64,000 nt of DNA from contig NC_068557.1 of assembly GCF_022201045.2 (NCBI RefSeq), positions 6,324,001 to 6,388,000 on the forward strand, given 5' to 3'. A model generated the notes under the pieces. That model saw only the letters and a list, made by a program, of their open reading frames with translations. It did not search any database and was not told where the DNA came from. The stretch comes from Citrus sinensis. Its lineage: Eukaryota > Streptophyta > Magnoliopsida > Sapindales > Rutaceae. The position numbers and the translations under genes were made by a program. Shown in pieces: positions 12,408 through 23,111 of this stretch (position 1 is the stretch's first letter; the number at the start of each line of letters is the position of its first letter).

Positions 12408-12989
12408 TGAAATAAAATATTGATTATTTAAAAAAATTAATAAACTCCTAAATACAATTATCAAGTTGTTAAGTAATTACTCAATCAAGACACTCTGTAT
12501 TGAATAACATTAGACTTTAAATACAGCTTAATTAGTTTAGGATTACTAATCTACAAAATATAGCAAACATGAAACGTGTTCTCATATCATGCCCCATGAC
12601 TTACGTATGATACCACAAAATAAGTGCGACTAGCTTTTCACTAGTTCAAAATTAACTAACAAAATAAAATGAAATAATTATTAATCAATTATATTGATAA
12701 TTTGTCAGGTAAATTGGTAGTTATATTAAATGAAATTGCAATATCATTATTGACTGGTTGTATTATCTTCTATAAACATAAAGAAGATTTTCTCAACAAA
12801 TTTAGCAGAGAAAAAATGAAAGTCACCTACTTAATGGTTGTCTTGTCTAGCCTTTCTTATGGATGTACAAATTGAATTTAGTTGATATTCTTAATCTTAT
12901 AATGAATATCTTCCAGAAAATTTCGATTTAATTTTTGTGATTATTACACTACGGTATTGATATTATAGAAAAAGAAATTTGTTAGACCA

Positions 12990-13140
12990 ATGGATGTGCA
13001 AGGGAGTACAGACCAAAAATCTACTCCAACAAAGAGAAATTTACTCAATAAACATATTTAAAAAAAAAAAAAAAATCTATACAACTGGGGAGTGAATCGC
13101 TGGTGCAACTTGGTAAAAATTACAAATCCAAAAAGAAAAA
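12990..13140. repeat. Dispersed repeat, second copy at about 42600-42745
   Basis: The order AGACCAAAAATCTA, CCAACAAAGAGAAATTTACT, CAATAAACATAT, an A run, then TCTATACAACTGGGGAGTGA and TGGTGCAACTTGGTAAAAAT recurs at about 42610-42730 in the same orientation. It lies immediately upstream of the ABT1 pseudogene leader but does not occur upstream of the intact ABT1 gene. Origin unknown. Confidence 0.8.
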
Positions 13141-13159
13141 AAAGGTTTAAAAAAACGAA

Positions 13160-16100
13160 ACCACCATTGCCAGTCGCTGTGCGAGCCAGTTCGTGTTCCT
13201 GCTGCTCGCTCGCCTCGCTCGCGTGGCTCGTCTCCACTCATCACTGCTGCTGTCTGCTTTTTGTTCGCACCGCCGTTGATTCACGGCTGTCATAAAAGAA
13301 GTATTCATCGTTGCCACATTTTTAACATGATTGAAATAATTTTAAGAAAAAGGGAACCCTGTTTCTGCTGTCGCTTAATTCTTAGCTTCCTATATATGCA
13401 CTAGTGGCAGATATTAGAAAGTAAAATAACTTCTGTGAATGTGTTCGTTTATAGAGTTTTATTTATTTCTCAAATCTTCAATTTTGTAAGATTCATTCTT
13501 GTTGTGCCTTTTCTCCTCTGTTGCTTTCTTTAAATCCTTAATCCTAAAACAAACTGTGAGTAGATTAATAATTTTTTTTTTCGATTAGTAATATAATTAC
13601 ATGTATCTTTGTATGCTTTAAAGTCTCAGTAAGTCTATTAATTCAATAAACAGAATGGGTGAGGAGGGCAATCCAAAATCATGTGATAGGAGTGAGAGGA
13701 AACAGAGGAAGAAAAAGGAAAATTTTTTGGTTGAGATCACTGGGAAGACCGATGAAGAAGACGAAGCAAGTCGAGTAGAAAATAATCTAAAATCTAATGT
13801 TGCGGAAATAGGGGAAGCTGACGTGATTGGGAAAGAAAAAGAGCTGAATTTAATGGAGGAAGGGAAGCAGGAGGAATTAAATTTAAAAAAAAGAAGAAGT
13901 CAAAGCATAGTAAAAAGTAAAAAGAAGCAGCGCTTATTAGAGGAAGCTGCTAAAGCTGATCGGTGTGGGATTTGCTACTTGAGTCGGATTCCTGCCCATA
14001 TGGATCCTGTGAAGCTGCGTCAGATCCTCTCTCAGTATGGAGAAATACAACGAATTTATCTTGCCCCTGAAGGTCTTGTTGTTATTTCAATTCTGGTATC
14101 ATGAGTTGAGTCATGTGGCTAATTAACTGAAGGTGATCTATTTCATGTTACAGATCCTTAATCCAGAGTACTTCGTAAATGAGAAAATCGTAAGCGAGAT
14201 GGTGGGTTTCAAGATCAAGGATTTTCAGAAGGGTATGTGTTATTGGATTAATTTGCTTTAACCAATGTGTGCAACTACTGCAGCTTGATGTCAAAGAATT
14301 TATAGAGTTTAATGGTCTTTTATTTCCCTCCAGTAGCCAGAATTTGTCGTTGAATTATTTCTTTAGTTTTTGCGTAGGCTTTATAAAGATGCATTAAGTT
14401 ATTGTTACCTGCTCATATTTGTATGACTGTCCTTTTTATATGGTGTAGGTGGGTTGAGTTCACCAAGAAAGGTGTTGCAAAGAGGGTTGCTAATATGCTA
14501 AATGGTGAACAAATTGGTATGGATACATTAGCTGGAATTATTCTTGCAGTTTCAACTTTTATGATTCCAAAATAACACGAAATCTGATAGGTGTTGATTT
14601 TTTGCTTGTTTTTTTAAAAATAAATCAGAAATTAGTGCCTTTTTTTTTTTTTTGAGAAGCTGAAAAATTTATTTGTTTTTTAAGTTTTTATTTTTCCCAC
14701 TATGTTTTCCTGCTTCTCTGCATTTTGTTCCTTTCCCATTTACCCAGTTAAGCTCCATGTCTTGTTTCATACTTTAATTTTTTTGAGGATTCATTAATTT
14801 GGGCTTGTGTATTTCCCACATTATTTCTTGTATTCTTTCGTTTGTGACTAAGTCAAATGGTTAAGTTCTTCTTCAGTACATTTACTTGCTATTGATGTTT
14901 AGGTGGAAAGAAAAGGTCCTCATTTTATTACAATCTTTGGAATATCAAGTATTTAAGCAAATTCAAATGGGACGATCTTACTGCAGAAATAGGTAAGAGC
15001 ATGTGAAGTGTTTTTCTTTTATGTCCTTCAGATGTTCAGCAGTCTTAATCACATGTCCAAGTTGAAATTTTCTCACTGCAGCGTACAAGAATGCTGTTCG
15101 AGAGCAGAGGCTAGCCTTAGAACTTTCTGCTGCAAAGAGGGAGCGAGATTTCTATCTTTCTAAAGTTGAAAAGTCCCGTGCATTGAGTTCTATAGAAGAA
15201 CGATTAAAGAAGGTGAGCAACAATTATACTTCTTCCACAATCCAGGTTCCTTGTTTGTTATATTTCTATCAAATTGATACAGTTTGAGTCATAGCTTTTG
15301 TTGTTTAAGCATTGGATGCATTTAAGTCTTTAGCTGGTATTCTTGCTTAGCACTAATTTATAATGAGTAGCATGGACATCTTCAAAGAACATTTATCCTA
15401 GTGGATTATCTTTATTTCTATGAAAGCAAATGAGGCTGACCATTTCAAAACTACCATTAGCTGAATTGCCCTATTCTTTACTGCGAAGTTGTTTACGAAG
15501 GATGGAGTTATAACTAGTCCTCTATGAGTGTGAATATCTTTGCACACCAAGTTTGTAACTTGGAGAAGGAAAATAAAGATAGTAAAAAGCAAATGACAAA
15601 TTTTAGGTCCTTGATTGTAGGTGTGTGGAGGAATATTCAATTTTGTGTGTCTTATCACAGAAATTTAAAGTTTATAATAACTGAGGAGTACTCTAGCATT
15701 GATGCAAATCTACCAATGACTATACCTGGTGAAGTCTTGCCTGCTTGGGGATGATGATGGACTTCTTGCTAACAAGTGATATTCACGGCATCTTCATGTG
15801 GTCATTCTTTGAGCAAGTCTGTATAGATGTATATATTGTAGACAAGTGATAATCTTGTAAAATGATAACACTGATTAATATGTCCATGTGCAAAATTGGT
15901 GAAAAATTGTTTGATGTTAATTCTCCATCTTTTTCTCTGTATTTTGTTGCATTTATTGTTTTATGCCTACATGTTTTAGATCTCTTTTCTTTGGCATCTT
16001 CACCTTATACTCTTCTTTTTATACTTAGCTGGTGTTTATCTTGCTTCTTGAGTGTTTCTACCTTGTTCAAGTTGAAGAATAATATAGTTTGGAGGACAGT

Positions 16101-16190
16101 GTAGAGATTTATATGAACTCCCTCGGAATCCTTGGATCTTGCTAACTTTGAACCTCATAACTTCCAGTTTTATTTGTGAATCTGCAAATG
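13160..16190. repeat. Segmental duplication carrying the ABT1/ESF2 pseudogene (copy 1)
   Basis: From the GC-rich leader (CTGCTGCTCGCTCGC near 13200) through five exons and their introns to about 16190 (ATTTGTGAATCTGCAAATG), this segment is nearly identical to about 55950-58705. Copy 1 carries about 240 bp of leader sequence (roughly 13260-13505) absent from copy 2. Homology stops inside intron 5, before exons 6 and 7. Confidence 0.9.
13655..15212 (+). pseudogene. ABT1/ESF2-like pre-rRNA-processing gene, truncated copy with two stops
   Basis: Five exons match exons 1-5 of the intact gene at 56181: 13655-14072, 14154-14232, 14449-14516, 14903-14992 and 15082-15212. The splice borders are intact, so the product would be an RRM protein of the ABT1/ESF2 family. 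It cannot encode it: exon 2 has TAA at 14159-14161 (TCA in the other copy) and TGA at 14180-14182 (CGA in the other copy), both in the RRM. Exons 6-7, encoding the C-terminal tail, are missing because the duplicated segment ends at about 16190. A product ending at the first stop would be about 141 aa: the charged N-terminus and only the first part of the RRM. Exon 1 is 6 nt longer than in the intact copy and remains open. It could still be transcribed, but loss of function is the simplest reading. Confidence 0.9.
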
Positions 16191-17501
16191 AATTTATAAA
16201 AAATTAGGGGCACCTACGTAGGTTATTAGCTTTTATTAGAAAAAAGAATTTTCTTAAAACTCATGTTTTCTTACTTTCTATTTTTTAAAAATATTTATTA
16301 CTGCCAAAAGTATTTAAGAGGAAGCCATTTTTTAAAGAAAAAGCTGTCTTTTAGTTCCCACACCGCTACAAACCCTCGAAAAAAAAGAAAGAAAGAAAGA
16401 AACGTAAGTCTTTGGAGAAGGAAAATAAAGTTTTATAACTTCTTTGCGTGGTGTTTGCCCTTAGGGATTAAGTATTTCTTTGACTTATATGATTTATTTT
16501 TATTAATTGTTTACCTTTAATTACTTGTAGTATGATTTGGGTAATATATATGTGTTTGTAATGCTGTGATGATATGAACAGTCTGTAATTCTTTGCTTCA
16601 AATTGTTTTCTTTATTTAGAATCGCATGAATACATTTTACAAATCATGAAACTAGACATCCTAAGCTTTCCACTGATAAGTTTTGTGTTGAAATCCTCTT
16701 GAGTATGCAAGTTGTTATGATTTTTCAAAGTTGGGTTACTGGTTCTCTAAAATTGAGATTTTCAGCAGCGGTTCTCACTTCTGAAAATTTTTCCATAAGG
16801 TTACACATATTTAAAAATTATGGCGATTTTTGTATCAACAGATCTATGTCTCGTATGATTGCATGTTTAATTTCGTAATTTTTATTCATTATGGTTAAAT
16901 TATTAAAAATCATACCATGCGGCTTCTGCAGATCTCAAAACTGTTTTCCAGAATTGCAGAAGTTGAAACATGCAACAGTTTGGGTGAATTCATGCACATT
17001 ATATGCCATGTGAGGATTTTATAATGAAATTTCGATCTTTCCTCTATCTTTAAAAACTGGAATCGCGATTCTTGAGCATGTAAAATAAAAGATATGAATT
17101 TTTGAAATTCTGTCTTCAAATCTGGAATTTTCTGGACGGGTTAGATGTTCTTGGAAATAAAATACTTTTAAAATAGTTTCAGACCTCTAAAATTATGAAT
17201 GTTAATTAACTACTTTTTGAATGTGTTTACTGTAATTATAAAACACTTTTAAATTTTTAATTTAGGGTTTGAAATCTTTAGTTTTACCCAATCACAAAAA
17301 TACAATAACTAAGGTATGGTACAACTGTTGCGAGGAAGGTGAACCATAATCACATAATGAAGGGTATTATTATAATTTCACTGAAACCGTCCAGATACAA
17401 TCTTATACATTCTTATACCGTCCAGATACAGATTCATTCTCAAGGTCAAACCTCGGTTAAGCCAAATGAAACTTCAAAGCTCTTCAAAAAAAAAAAAATG
17501 A
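16191..17501. other. AT-rich sequence, no gene seen
   Basis: Beyond the ABT1 duplication the sequence is AT-rich with scattered stops. Around 17385-17430 a short ACCGTCCAGATAC(A) motif occurs twice. No coding family is recognised. Confidence 0.5.
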
Positions 17502-17768
17502 CTCTGCTGGTCCGGCGGAATCCGCTCCTTTGTCCTGGATCTTAGCCTTGACATTGTCGATTGTGTCAGAGCTATCGATCTCCAAGTTTATGTTTTGCCG
17601 GTTAGGGTTTTCACAAAAATCTGCATGCCACCCTTGAGACGGAGGACCAAATGAAAGGTTCACTACTTGATATTGTAGTCTGCAAGCGTGCGACCATCGT
17701 CAAGTTGTTTGCCAGTAAAGAGGAACCTCTGCTGGCTTGGTGGAATCCCTTCCTTGCCGCGGATCTGT
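17502..17768 (-). pseudogene. Polyubiquitin gene fragment (broken)
   Basis: Read on the minus strand, this encodes the C-terminal half of one ubiquitin (GKEGIPP, then [24 protein letters not shown]-like, GG) joined head-to-tail to the N-terminal half of the next (MQIFVKTLTGKT, then DSSDTID-like and IPPDQQ in shifted frames). Ubiquitin is the 76-residue protein modifier encoded by plants as head-to-tail repeats. Two consecutive stops replace the QKES region, an indel breaks the frame after GKT, and a further shift follows. No start for the first unit or terminal tail is present. It is a decayed fragment, perhaps captured by a transposon; an A13 tract borders its 3' side at about 17486-17499. 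Confidence 0.9.
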
Positions 17769-18499
17769 TGAACCAAAGAAACAGACATCAGAATATATCC
17801 ATAATTATTACCTTAAAATATTAATTAAACCAAACAAAATATTAACTTAACCAGGATCTCTAGATACATCAAAAATAGAAAAGGAATTATAATAATTTTA
17901 CCTTAACAGAGTGATGAGGGGGCCATTTATCGAAGAAAAATGCCACCCACAGATAAAGAAGAGAGAAAAAAAAAGACGAAGCGACGAGAGAGTCGGTGGG
18001 TAGAGAGAAAGAGAGAGGAAATTTCTCTCCTCTCTCTCTCTCTCATCTTTATCTGCGGTCTGCACCAAGCTATCCTTATGGTTATGGAATTGAAGATGAA
18101 GAAAGAAATGTTCTAGGGTTGAAGCAGGACTCTCCTTTTTATAGTTGTGATTGATAATTAAAATGATGGCGGCGGGAATTGAATATGAAGAAAGAAATGG
18201 TCTAGGGTTGAAGCAGAGGCTCTCCTTTTTATAGTGGGCATGGCTACAGAACATGCATGTATGTGATACATGCAAGCAATAAAAAAACAGGAAATAAGCA
18301 GAGCACTTGGCAGCCAAACACCAAAAACAAACAAAAAAAAAAAAAAATAACTGGGAGCAACCGGATTTTGCAACCGGTTGCCCCTTAAATAAATTAAATG
18401 ATAATAAATATAATAATATTTAATTATAAAAATAAAATAATAATTATTATTTTAATATTAAAGGACATAACAAAAAAAATTATTTTTATAATAATAAAA
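17769..18499. other. Low-complexity and short-repeat sequence
   Basis: Contains a purine-rich (GAGA)-type stretch at about 17940-18045. It also holds a roughly 90-bp imperfect direct repeat (about 18090-18143 and 18180-18234; AAGAAAGAAATG(T/G)TCTAGGG then CTCTCCTTTTTATAG). A GCAACCGG/CCGGTTGC inverted motif lies near 18357-18382. A 40-bp block at 18137-18176 recurs in the same orientation at 42088-42127. The minus-strand frames here are compositional. Confidence 0.55.
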
Positions 18500-20790
18500 A
18501 AGGAGTTTCAAGTTTAATGGTATAGGTATTAAGTTAATGGTATTCATTTCATATTTATTGGTTCATTAATTTCATTATTTTCATGGTTGCGAGTAATAAT
18601 CTCATGTTTCATGTTTATTGTTCTAAGTTTTAATTTCCTTCAGTTTCAAGCTTAATGGTCAATGTATTAACTTAATAATCATGATTTCATGTTTATTGGT
18701 CCATTAATTTAATGATTTTCATGGTTGCAAGTTAATGATAACATGTTTCATGTTTATTGCCCTCCGTTTCACGTTTAATGGTTCGGGTATCAAGTTAATG
18801 GTTATGGTTTTACGTTTATTGGTCAATTAATTAAATGATTTTCATGGTTGCAAGTTAATGATCTCATGTTTCACGTTTATTGCCTTAAGTTTCAAATTCA
18901 ATGGTTTAGGTATCCAGTTAATAGTTATGATTTTATGTTTATTGGTCCATTAATTACATAATTTTTTAGGTTGCAAGTTAATGATCAGATGTTTCATGTT
19001 CATTACCCTAAGTTTCCAGTTTATTAATTTAATCATTTTCATGGTTGCAAGTTAATAATCTCATATTTCAGGTTTATTACCTTAAGTTTTAAGATCACTG
19101 GTTTCAAGTTTATTGATTTAGGTATCACTTTAATGGTCATGATTTCATGTTTATTGGTCCATTAATTAAATAATTTTGAAGGTTGCAAGTTAATGATTAG
19201 AAGTTTCATGTTCATTGCCATAAGTTTCAAGTTTATTAATTTAATCATTTTCATGGTTGCAAGTTAATGATCTCATGTTTCACGTTTATTGCCCTAGGTT
19301 TAAAGTTCATTGGTTTCAAGTTTAATGGTTTAGGTATCAAGCTAATAGTCATGATTTCATGTTTATTGATCCACTAATTAAATAATTTGCGAGGTTGCAA
19401 GTTAATGATCTCACGTTTCATGTTTATTGCCCTAAGTTTCAAGTTTATTAATTTAATTATTTTCATGGTTGCAAGTTAATGATCTCATATTTCACGTTTA
19501 TTGCCTTAAGTTTCAAGTTCACTGGTTTCAAGTTTATTGGTTTTGGTATCAAGTTAATGGTCATAATTTCATATTTATTGGTCAATTAATTAAATAATTT
19601 TGAAGGTTGTAAGTTAATGATCAGAAGTTTCATGTTCATTACCATAAGTTTCAAGTTTATTAATTTAATCATTTTTATGGTTGCAAGTTAATGATCTCAT
19701 ATTTCACGTTTATTACCTTAAGTTTTAAGTTCACTAGTTTCAAGTTTATTGGTTTCGGTATCAAGTTAATGGTCATGATTTCATGTTTATTGGTCCATTA
19801 ATTAAATAATTTTGAAGGTTGCAAGTTAATGATCAGAAGTTTCATGTTCATTGCCATAAGTTTCAAGTTTATTAATTTAATCATTTTCATGGTTGCAAGT
19901 TAATGATCTCATATTTCACGTTTATTCATGTTTCACGTTTATTGCCTCAGGTTTCAAGTTCATTGGTTTCAAGTTTAATGGTTTAGGTATCAAGTTAATG
20001 GTCATGATTTCATGTTTATTGATCCACTAATTAAATAATTTGCGAGGTTGCAAGTTAATGATCTCACGTTTCGTGTTTATTGCCCTAAGTTTCAAGTTTA
20101 TTAATTTAATTATTTTCATGGTTGCAAGTTAATGATTTCATATTTCACATTTATTGCCTTAAGTTTTAAGTTCACTGGTTTCAAGTTTATTGGTTTCGAT
20201 ATCAAGTTAATGGTCATGATTTCATATTTATTGGTTCATTAATTAAATAATTTTAAAGGTTACAAGTTAATGATCAGAAGTTTCATGTTCATTGCTCTAA
20301 GTTTCAAGTTTATTAATTTAATCATTTTTATGGTTGCATGTTAATGATCTCAAGTTTTACGTTTATTGCCCTAAGTTTCAAGTTCATTGGTTTCAAGTTC
20401 ATTCGTTTCAAGTTAATGGTTTAGGTATCAAGTTAATGGTCATGATTTCATGATTATTGGTCCATTAATTAAATAATTTGCAAGGTTGCAAGTTAATGAT
20501 CTCATGTTTCGTGTTTATTGTCCTCAGTTTCAAGTTTATTAATTTAATTATTTTCATGGTTGCAAGTTAATGATCTAATGTTTCATGTTTATTGCCATAA
20601 ACTTCAAGTTAATGATGACATGTTTCATGTCTATTGGCCTTAGTTTCATGTTCCTTTAGTTTCATGTTTAGTGGTCTATGTATCAAGTTAATGGTTATGT
20701 TTTCATGTTTATTGGTAAAAAATTGCATGATTTTCATGGTGCAAATTAATGATCTCATGTTTAAAGTTAATGATTTAATGTTCCTTTAGT
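18500..20790. repeat. Minisatellite, about 2.3 kb
   Basis: Imperfect tandem array built of phrases such as GGTATCAAGTTAATGGTCAT, TTTCATGTTTATTGGTCCAT, GGTTGCAAGTTAATGATC and TTTCAAGTTTATTAATTTAA. The GGTATCAAGTTAATGG anchor recurs near 18530, 18665, 18789, 18910, 19109, 19334, 19545, 19757, 19987, 20199, 20426 and 20681. Spacing is about 121-135 bp in the first four units, then about 200-255 bp. No open frame runs through it. Confidence 0.9.
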
Positions 20791-21116
20791 TTCCCTTACT
20801 TCTCTCGAGAAGTTTCACCACCTGCCATGGAAACCAAAATCCAACTTTGATTAACAAATATTGTGTTTTAGGTCATGATGAACCAATTAAATAGCATGCA
20901 AACAGGTTTCAAATAATGTTTGTCAGAAGTGAACGAGGACTCAGTTTTAAAGAAATAACCTCAGCCGAAGATGCTGCTATTGCTGACAAAAGCAGGCAGC
21001 ATGTGCAGCTGCTGCAAAGCATTCCAGTAGCTGCAGTTTATTCCATTTGCAGCAAGATGCAGCTGCTGGAGTAAGCTGCCAGTTTTAGGGACATCAGTTG
21101 CTGCTGCTGTTGGCAT
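20791..21116. other. Spacer with CAG/CTG-rich stretch
   Basis: No gene recognised. Around 20970-21110 several GCAGCTGCTG-like words occur on both strands. This may be eroded coding sequence of the neighbouring transposon, but nothing supports a specific frame. Confidence 0.4.
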
Positions 21117-21386
21117 AACTTTTGAACTTATAAAACAACCATTCGAACATACAAAACAAACTTTTGAACATATAAAATAAACTTATGAATTTGTAAAACA
21201 AACTTCCAAACATGTAAAACAAACTTATGAACTTATAAAACAACCATCCGAACAAACAAAATAAACTTCTGAACTTATAAAACAACCATCCGAACATACA
21301 AAATAAACTTCCGAACTTATAAAACAACCATCCGAACTTGTAAAATAAACTTCCGAACATGTAAAACAAACTTCTGAACATATAAT
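21117..21386. repeat. 21-bp tandem repeat, about 13 units
   Basis: Units resemble AACTTATAAAACAACCATCCG and AACATGTAAAACAAACTTCCG. Since 21 is a multiple of three, the minus strand reads as an open heptad repeat (for example KFGWLFY, MFGSLFY). It lies just 3' of the minus-strand transposon ORF, after that frame's own stop, so it is probably non-coding. Confidence 0.85.
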
Positions 21387-21409
21387 GGCAAAAAGAAATG
21401 AAAACTACT

Positions 21410-22702
21410 GAGGCGGCGGGGATGATGGTGGTGGAGGTGGAAACAGATAAGGAATGCCAAAGTGCTCAAACATGAGGCGCTGTCCGTGGAGGAGTTACTG
21501 ATGCTGTTGTGAGACATGCTGGTGCTCTTCCAAAACGTGTTGCTGGAAGCTGGTCTGCTGTACAGAAAGTGTCTTCACCTCGTCCATAAGTTGTTGAAGA
21601 GTAACTTTGCCGGAGTCATGTGTGTATGTAGGTGGTACATCAGATGCAGAAGCATTATGATCAGGTTCACAAGAAGGAGGGTCTTCACGTCTACGTTGAC
21701 CCGGAAATGAAGTGAAAAATCAGGCAGCTGATCAGCAGGAACCACAGAATTCAAAGGATGATCATCACTCGGAGGAAACATTGTGTACTTAGCTTCAATA
21801 TACTTCACCCATGCTCCATTACGCCTCTCAAATCTTAAGGCATACACGACCTTATCTCCTATACTCCTACATGGTTTATAAGACGGTTCGTTTATGGGTA
21901 CTCTAAAGTATTTAAGGATATGCGTGATGAAATTTCCATATGGAAGAGCACGACTGATTAAGTTAGGTATGGAAAGCATGGTGCGTATAATAGTGTATCC
22001 GAGGCTAACCAGACGATGCCTGAGGATAGAATCAATAAAAACAACATCCATGTGGGTAACATCATCTAAGTGCCCCGACCTAGGAAGGACAATATTCTGA
22101 ATTATACAATATAAAATACCGGATTTGAGGCATAGACATTGAGCATGGAAATAGATTGTACAGACCTCATAAGAAAGATTAATGCACCTACAAATGTTTC
22201 TAACGGCATCAACATGAACAAAGTTATCAATCGTAGGAACTTTCCTAGTAGAATATATTTCTAACCCATATTCGAAGGTTCGTAGGATAGAATTCAACTC
22301 TGTATCATCAAATTTAATCAAAACTCCTCCAACGTTGGTGATTACTCGATTCTCTTTCTCCGCAGAAGTATCCATATTTGAGTAAAATATTTTCACCAAG
22401 TCGGGATACACATTCTCATAAATCGTAAGGGCATTAATCCAACCAACTTTCTCCAACAATTGCAACAAATTTCCATTGCCAATACTAAGACTACGAAGCC
22501 AATCAAGCAGAATATAGAATGTATCAAGTACCTTACGGGTCATGAATCTTTAGCGAAAACGGGTGGCCAAACGCTTGTCCGGGAAGTGTTTTGATTCAAA
22601 ATCAGGTTGTTCTATAAGGCCTCCATCCTTTCGTGTCCATTTGGGTAGTGGAATCGCCTCTTTCTTTTTGTCTTTCGATCTACGTGGCCTTGAACTTGAC
22701 AT
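21410..22702 (-). pseudogene. Putative plant transposon protein (Transposase_32-like), broken
   Basis: On the minus strand an ATG at 22702-22700 starts a basic, Ser-rich leader (MSSSRPRRSKDKKKE). It is interrupted by TAA at 22550-22552 and continues in the same frame from 22543 for over 270 codons. The central region contains LPRSGHLDDVTHMDVVFIDS and SRALPYGNFITHI-like segments, which I recognise from the plant 'putative plant transposon protein' domain found in transposon-rich loci. A frameshift near 21715 moves the expected C-terminus (Gln/His-rich, ending in a Pro-rich PPPPPSSPPP) into another frame, itself hit by one stop. The molecular role of this family is not established. The ORF lies divergently beside the FAR1-type transposase, suggesting they belong to one decayed element. 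Confidence 0.75.
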
Positions 22703-23111
22703 TATGATTTTTTAGCGATTTGAAGAGGAATATACTGATTAAATGGAAGATAATGATATTTAAAAGGGATATATGGGTTCAATTTCAGCAAACATTTACC
22801 GAAGATTGAAAAATTGGTGAAGTAGCAAGTGAAAGGGGTTTACAAGCAAAAAAGGCTGGTCGCATGAGTTTAAGAGGCTAGCCGTTTAATGTCCAGAGAG
22901 CACAAATGCGAAACCGGCTAGCCTGTTGTAGGTAATAGACTAGCCGTTTAAAGAATGTATCCACCAACCCAAGCACCAACCAAACCCATTATTTAATGAA
23001 GACATTGAATGTCAAATAAACATAACCTACGCAATACTCTTTTAAGTCCTCAACTAGGTCCTTTTGATGGTCTTGAAATGCTAGAATATTGAGACAAGAT
23101 AACCAGAGACC
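22703..23111. other. Divergent spacer between two transposon genes
   Basis: AT-rich spacer between the minus-strand transposon ORF and the plus-strand FAR1 gene. It has three occurrences of a GGCTAGCC(G/T)-like word around 22877-22950, two followed by TTTAA. It may have been a bidirectional promoter of the element (inference). Confidence 0.4.

Larger units (their letters stand above)
11260..12989. other. AT-rich intergenic DNA with small repeats
   Basis: No gene is supported. The stretch holds a small inverted-repeat element between (AT)n tracts and a 149-bp tandem duplication, listed separately. The rest is AT-rich sequence with no recognisable content. Confidence 0.6.

Noticed and set aside
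15398-16104. Small frames downstream of ABT1 exon 5 (also at 57930-58630)
   Set aside because: They lie in intron 5, as shown by the intact gene, and are similar in both copies only because the intron was duplicated.
17898-18373. Minus-strand frames of 139 and 71 codons
   Set aside because: Ser/Phe/Leu-rich frames across purine-rich and short direct repeats; no domain and no splice support.
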